Source: Alphaproteobacteria bacterium (GTDB taxonomy: Bacteria > Pseudomonadota > Alphaproteobacteria > Ferrovibrionales > Ferrovibrionaceae). Taken from it: DNA of 50,840 nt. Position numbers and translations under genes: made by a program. The notes beneath the pieces are model-generated. The model saw nothing but the letters and a program-made list of their open reading frames with translations, made no database searches and was not told the DNA's origin. Below, piece after piece: positions 48,015 through 50,840 of the stretch. The stretch's first letter is position 1; every line of letters begins with the position of its first letter. The stretch covers positions 1-50,840 of the forward strand of contig JAHCJQ010000012.1 of the NCBI GenBank assembly GCA_026126215.1, written 5' to 3'.

Positions 48015-49643
48015 ATGGCCGCCAATCCGTTCGAAACCGACCTCGACCGCACGCAGGCGAACTTCCATCCGCTCTCGCCGCTCTCCTTCCTGGAGCGGGC
48101 CGCTTATGTGCATCCGAAGCGGCTCGCGGTGGTCCATGGCGCGCTGCGACTGAGCTATGCCGATCTCTACGCGCGCTGCCGCCGTCTGGCCTCGGCGCTC
48201 GGCCGGCGCGGCATCGGCACCGGCGATACGGTGGCGGTGATGGCGCCGAACGTGCCGGCACTGCTGGAGGCGCATTTCGGCGTCGCCATGGTGGGCGGCG
48301 TGCTGAATGCCCTCAACATCCGCCTGGATGCGGCCGCCATCGCCTTCATCCTCGATCACGGCGAGGCCAAGGTCCTGATCACCGACCGCGAATTCAATGC
48401 CGTCTCCAAGGCGGCCCTCGCCCAGGCGAAATCCCGTCCCATCGTCATCGATATCGACGACCCGCTCTATGACGGCGACAATCCCTGCATCGGCGAGACC
48501 GATTACGAGAGTTTCATCGCCGGCGGCGATCCCGCCTTCGCCTGGCGCGGGCCGGACGATGAATGGCGCGCCATCGCGCTCAACTACACCTCCGGCACGA
48601 CCGGCAATCCGAAGGGCGTCGTCTATCATCATCGCGGCGCCTATCTGAACGCGCTCGGCAACGCGCTCGACTGGGGCATGGGCCAGCATCCGGTCTATCT
48701 CTGGACCCTGCCGATGTTCCATTGCAACGGCTGGTGCTTTCCCTGGACGGTGACGGCGATGGCCGGAACCCATGTCTGCCTGCGCCGGGTCGAGGCGACC
48801 GCCATCTACAAGGCCATCGCCGAACATGGCGTGACGCATTTCAACGGCGCGCCCATCGTGCTCAACTTCCTGATCAACGGGCCGGAGGAACTGAAGAGGA
48901 ACGTCCGCCCCGGCATCAAGGTCGGCACCGCCGGCGCCGCGCCGCCGGCGGCGATCATCGCCGGGATGGAAAGCCTCGGCTTCCATGTCACCCATCTTTA
49001 TGGCCTGACCGAGACCTATGGGCCGGCGGTGGTCTGCGCCTGGGACGAGGTCTGGGACGCACTGCCGCTGCCCGAGCGCGCCCGGCTCAAGGCGCGGCAG
49101 GGCGTGCGCTACCAGGTGCTCGAAGCTCTGACCGTGATGAACCCGGAGACCATGGTGCCGGTGCCCGCCGACGGCCAGACCATGGGCGAGGTGATGTTCC
49201 GCGGCAACAACGTGATGAAGGGCTATCTCAAGAACCGCAAGGCGACGGAGGAGGCGCTGAAGGGCGGCTGGTTCCATTCCGGCGATCTGGCCGTGCTGCA
49301 TCCCGACGGCTATATCGAACTCAAGGACCGCTCGAAGGACATCATCATTTCCGGCGGCGAGAACATTTCCACCATCGAGGTGGAGGGCGTTCTCTACCAG
49401 CATCCTTCGGTGCTGGAGGCGGCGGTGGTCGCTCGCCCGGACGAGAAGTGGGGCGAGACGCCGTGTGCCTTCGTCACGCTCAAGCCCGGCCAGAAAGCGA
49501 CGGCGGAGGAGATCATCGCCTTCTGCCGCGCCAACCTCGCGCATTTCAAATGCCCGAAGACGGTGGTCTTCCGCGAACTGCCCAAGACCTCCACCGGCAA
49601 GATCCAGAAATTCGTCCTGCGCGAGGCGGCGAAGGCGCTGTAG
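48015..49643 (+). CDS. AMP-dependent acyl-CoA synthetase (short/medium-chain, AAE/DmdB-like clade)
   Basis: The 542-residue ANL ligase has the start FHPLSPLSFLERAAYVHPKRLAVVHG typical of the short/medium-chain clade that includes methylmercaptopropionate-CoA ligase DmdB and plant AAE enzymes. It has YTSGTTGNPKGVVYHHRGAY, PMFHCNGWCFPW, YGLTETYGP, GWFHSGDLAVLHPDGYIE, DRSKDIIISGGENISTIEVE and the catalytic lysine in TSTGKIQKFVLRE. GGAGGAG precedes the ATG. It probably forms a two-gene unit with the TauE/SafE permease and so may activate the imported or exported acid (inference). Confidence 0.9.
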   Translation: MAANPFETDLDRTQANFHPLSPLSFLERAAYVHPKRLAVVHGALRLSYADLYARCRRLASALGRRGIGTGDTVAVMAPNVPALLEAHFGVAMVGGVLNALNIRLDAAAIAFILDHGEAKVLITDREFNAVSKAALAQAKSRPIVIDIDDPLYDGDNPCIGETDYESFIAGGDPAFAWRGPDDEWRAIALNYTSGTTGNPKGVVYHHRGAYLNALGNALDWGMGQHPVYLWTLPMFHCNGWCFPWTVTAMAGTHVCLRRVEATAIYKAIAEHGVTHFNGAPIVLNFLINGPEELKRNVRPGIKVGTAGAAPPAAIIAGMESLGFHVTHLYGLTETYGPAVVCAWDEVWDALPLPERARLKARQGVRYQVLEALTVMNPETMVPVPADGQTMGEVMFRGNNVMKGYLKNRKATEEALKGGWFHSGDLAVLHPDGYIELKDRSKDIIISGGENISTIEVEGVLYQHPSVLEAAVVARPDEKWGETPCAFVTLKPGQKATAEEIIAFCRANLAHFKCPKTVVFRELPKTSTGKIQKFVLREAAKAL

Positions 49644-49664
49644 CGTCCGCGCTCCGCGCCGCGC

Positions 49665-50810
49665 TCAGTCGTCGAGGCCGGACTTGCCGATGCGGTGCCG
49701 CAGGCGCTTCTCGCCGGCGATGCGGAACAGCACCATGCCCGGATGCACCAGCAGGCCGTTCTGGCGGCGGCTGAACAGGACGCCCTCGGTGGCGCTTTTC
49801 AGGGCGACGCGTTTGCGCAGATCGCCAGCCAGCGGATCGACGATCTCGCAGACGACCTCGCCCTTCCTCACCCTGGCGCCCGGGCCCTTCAGATAGGTCA
49901 GCATGCCGGCGCGCGGCGCATAGCCCACATCCATGCCGGCAATCGGCGTGATGGCGCATTTGAGCCGTGCCGGCATGCCGGCCTTGCCGCGGATCGCGCC
50001 GCGCCGCACCAGGAAGCGATAGAGATTGGCCGCATCCTCGCGCCCGGTCTGGTCGGTGACGTCCGCCTGGCCGCGATACTCGATGGTGGTGGAGAAGCAG
50101 GCCTGCGGGATCGGATAGTCCGGGAACATCTCCTGCAGGCGCGGCCAGAGCGCGCCATTGACGCCCGAGAAGGTGAGCGCTGCCGGCCAGGGCTCGTTAT
50201 ACATGCAGGCTTCCACGCCGAGATCGGCGGCGAGCGCCCTCGCCGGCTCGATGTCCTTCGCGCTGATGAAGAGGTGGAGGGCCGCGATCTGGTCGCAATG
50301 CAGGTCGAGCACGATGTCTGAGTCGATGGAGAGGCCGATCAGCGTCCGCCGCCAGTCGGCGATCTCCGAACCCGGGCGGATCGCCTTCGCCGCCGCGATG
50401 GCGGCGGCGCGGATCAGCGCCACGTTCGCCGCCGCGTCGCGTCCGAGCCGGCCCTTGACCTCCGCCGCCACCTCCTGCGAGAGGTCGTGGTGGTTGCGGT
50501 TGAAATTGTCGCGGCCGAGGAAATGATAGCGGCCCAGATGCTGGGCATTCATGAATTGCGAGAAGCCGATCGGATTGCAGCTCGGCACCACGACGATCTC
50601 GCCCTTGATGCGGCCGAGGGCATCGGCCTTGTCGAGCATGGGCAGCAGGTGATGCAGCGCCATGACGCCCGGAAGTTCGTTGGCATGGATCGCCGCCTGC
50701 ATGTAGACCTTGGGCCGTGCGCCGGCCCGGCCATAGCGGTAGACGGTCAGGAACCGCTCGGTTCCCGGTGAGTTGCTCATGAGGGCGATGCGTTCGCGCC
50801 GACGGGCCAT
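49665..50810 (-). CDS. Succinylglutamate desuccinylase/aspartoacylase family zinc deacylase
   Basis: The 381-residue protein has the M14-like zinc site: IHANELPG (His42, Glu45) and DLHCD (His171), with the probable catalytic Glu244 in STTIEYRGQ. RDNFNRNHHDLS is a substrate-region landmark. The C-terminal part (about 285-375), with GMLTYLKGPGARVRKGEVVCEIVDP, looks like the beta-barrel/biotinyl-like domain of the AstE/ASPA group. It removes an acyl group from an N-acylated amino acid or related amide. The substrate is unknown. The start at 50810 follows AAGGAAAGGA; an ATG at 50780 is a weaker option. Confidence 0.88.
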   Translation of the reverse strand: MARRRERIALMSNSPGTERFLTVYRYGRAGARPKVYMQAAIHANELPGVMALHHLLPMLDKADALGRIKGEIVVVPSCNPIGFSQFMNAQHLGRYHFLGRDNFNRNHHDLSQEVAAEVKGRLGRDAAANVALIRAAAIAAAKAIRPGSEIADWRRTLIGLSIDSDIVLDLHCDQIAALHLFISAKDIEPARALAADLGVEACMYNEPWPAALTFSGVNGALWPRLQEMFPDYPIPQACFSTTIEYRGQADVTDQTGREDAANLYRFLVRRGAIRGKAGMPARLKCAITPIAGMDVGYAPRAGMLTYLKGPGARVRKGEVVCEIVDPLAGDLRKRVALKSATEGVLFSRRQNGLLVHPGMVLFRIAGEKRLRHRIGKSGLDD

Positions 50811-50840
50811 GCGCCGATCCTTTCCTTCTTCTGCCTCGCT

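Overview
The window is GC-rich, densely packed chromosomal DNA from an alphaproteobacterium. The order smr–xre–hslU/hslV next to hisB-hisH-hisA-hisF-hisE, the hemC–hemD–mitofilin(Mic60)–hemY block beside tsaD, the ubiH-like–glnK–aminotransferase–ftsK run and the malic enzyme–phosphotransacetylase fusion are all alphaproteobacterial hallmarks. The PII–aminotransferase pairing points towards Rhodospirillales-like lineages, but genus cannot be read from the sequence. I see no insertion sequence, prophage, CRISPR array, rRNA gene or integrase. No non-coding stretch exceeds 300 bases; the longest is 30294-30552, about 260 bases.

Layout. 1-6003: a partial ubiquinone-biosynthesis FAD hydroxylase on the minus strand, divergent from glnK, a DapC-like aminotransferase, ftsK and a PPOX-type flavoprotein. 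6010-14018: mutS (minus) divergent from maeB, followed by lutABC for lactate oxidation. 14002-16812: smr and an XRE regulator converge on hslVU. 16954-21370: histidine operon hisB, DUF2628, hisH, GNAT, hisA, hisF, hisE, with a HIT-family gene at its end. 21348-23087: a membrane cytochrome-like/ferredoxin/adenylate cyclase protein (minus). 23154-28578: tsaD (minus) divergent from hemC, a HemD–Mic60 single reading frame, and hemY. 28641-28715: tRNA-Thr(CGT). 28786-30293: an MFS carrier and a small membrane protein. 30553-36293: complete seven-gene Mrp/Mnh/Pha Na+/H+ antiporter operon.

36354-50810 is a catabolic stretch: class II aldolase, PanE-like reductase and YbiC/HcxB-like dehydrogenase as one operon; a crotonase lacking the hydratase glutamates; an acetyl-CoA hydrolase/CoA-transferase with an acyl-CoA ligase; argG; an HSDL2-like dehydrogenase; propionyl-CoA synthetase; a TauE/SafE permease; a second acyl-CoA ligase; and a zinc deacylase of the succinylglutamate desuccinylase/aspartoacylase family.

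The genes mostly serve core functions: nitrogen sensing, division, repair, histidine, haem and arginine synthesis, protein quality control and ion homeostasis. To these is added organic-acid use (lactate, malate, propionate and unidentified hydroxy acids or acyl-CoAs). The most unusual items are the HemD–Mic60 frame, which carries what looks like an internal ribosome-binding site and TTG start at the domain junction, and the redox-domain-coupled adenylate cyclase. I do not see a wholly new defence or mobile system.
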